DNA of 24,517 bases from JBMOLK01 sp049325575 (GTDB lineage: Bacteria; Bacillota; Clostridia; Acetivibrionales; Acetivibrionaceae), in assembly GCA_049325575.1 (NCBI GenBank), contig JBMOLK010000016.1:1-24517 (forward strand). The letters run 5' to 3'. The position numbers and the translations under genes are program-made. Under the pieces are notes generated by a model. The model searched no databases and was not told where the DNA came from. It saw only the letters and a program-made list of their open reading frames with translations. Positions 24,320-24,517 of the stretch are shown here, one piece after another. Numbering within the stretch: the stretch's first letter is position 1; every line of letters begins with the position of its first letter.

Positions 24320-24418
24320 AGAGATCGAACTGTATGAGCAGATAAACTTGATGAGCCCGCCATTTGTATCAAATTAGCGGAGCGAATTATATGTTTATCT
24401 TTATAGTTCGTTATCTCT
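24320..24418. repeat. Long nested imperfect hairpin, about 100 nt
   Basis: Four stems pair in order: AGAGAT/ATCTCT, CGAACT/AGTTCG, AGATAAAC/GTTTATCT, and CCGC/GCGG, with ATTTG/CAAAT at the tip. Internal loops separate them. It may be a structured RNA or a small MITE. I cannot match a known riboswitch. Confidence 0.6.
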
Positions 24419-24446
24419 ATTAATAACGGATTAAAACATCTATATT

Positions 24447-24488
24447 TTGGGGAATAGAATAATTCTTACGACTTATTTTATCCCCCAA
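24447..24488. repeat. 16-bp inverted repeat with 10-base loop
   Basis: The left arm (24447-24462, TTGGGGAATAGAATAA) and right arm (24473-24488) match at 14 of 16 positions. It could be an operator or an end of a gene beyond the window. No T-run follows. Confidence 0.5.
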
Positions 24489-24517
24489 TAGTTATCTTGT
24501 ATTACACTACATTAACA

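Larger units (their letters stand above)
24072..24517. other. Gene-less 446-bp region upstream of ablA
   Basis: No credible gene is visible on either strand. The region contains a weak promoter for ablA and two long inverted repeats, listed separately. Confidence 0.6.

Noticed and set aside
24347..24390. Hammerhead ribozyme core
   Set aside because: The required C of CTGATGA is T, GAAA reads GAAT, and no third stem exists, so the three-way junction cannot form.
1..24517. CRISPR arrays, tRNA or rRNA genes
   Set aside because: No direct-repeat/spacer series and no tRNA or rRNA signature sequence was seen by eye; the repeats found are transposon sites or coding repeats.

Overview
The window looks like a low-GC Gram-positive chromosome from the anaerobic Clostridia, probably near the Acetivibrio/Ruminiclostridium (Clostridium thermocellum-like) lineage. 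That placement is an inference from a glmS ribozyme, a cdaA-cdaR-glmM cluster, ablAB, an AmmeMemoRadiSam locus, a class I c-di-GMP riboswitch and the type of insertion sequences present. Nearly every gene is on the minus strand.

Layout. (1) 1-2640 is a wreck of insertion sequences: a truncated Mu/IS481-like DDE transposase, its usual DUF6431-type zinc-finger partner, and the 5' part of an IS256-family transposase fused in frame to the tail of a HEAT-repeat gene. (2) 2640-8854 holds eleven small, mutually unrelated cytosolic genes on one strand: GNAT, EF-Tu-domain-like, NADAR, DMP19/DUF4375 and several unrecognised. This composition is typical of immunity-gene arrays of polymorphic toxin systems, but no toxin is present. 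Three of the eleven are broken by one point change each: an in-frame TAA, an in-frame TGA and a 1-base deletion. (3) 8892-9429 is a 538-bp gene-less element whose two ends carry inward-facing 15-bp sites, three widely spaced at one end and three in a 20-bp tandem at the other, with TGTTA...TAACA termini. It ends 10 bp past the glmS stop codon. This is the architecture and target position of Tn7-type transposons, so I read it as a miniature Tn7-like element. (4) 9440-17170 is the core cell-wall and c-di-AMP block: glmS with its ribozyme, glmM, an FAD-dependent oxidoreductase, cdaR and cdaA. (5) 17246-19627 is an AmmeMemoRadiSam locus: radical SAM enzyme, a MEMO-AMMECR1 fusion, and a 33-residue membrane peptide. 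(6) 19628-20387 has no gene but holds a c-di-GMP-I riboswitch on the plus strand with no open reading frame behind it, only a terminator. (7) 20388-24071 is a run of a membrane-anchored class A beta-lactamase-like serine hydrolase, a c-di-AMP receptor (DarA) and ablB/ablA, which make the osmolyte N-epsilon-acetyl-beta-lysine. (8) 24072-24517 has no gene but contains two long inverted repeats.

How it fits together. GlmS and GlmM supply glucosamine-phosphates for peptidoglycan. CdaA, controlled by CdaR, makes c-di-AMP, a second messenger of turgor and wall homeostasis, and the window also encodes a c-di-AMP receptor beside an osmolyte pathway. The glmS 3' side is the acquired side, bearing the Tn7-like element, the immunity-like array and the insertion sequences.
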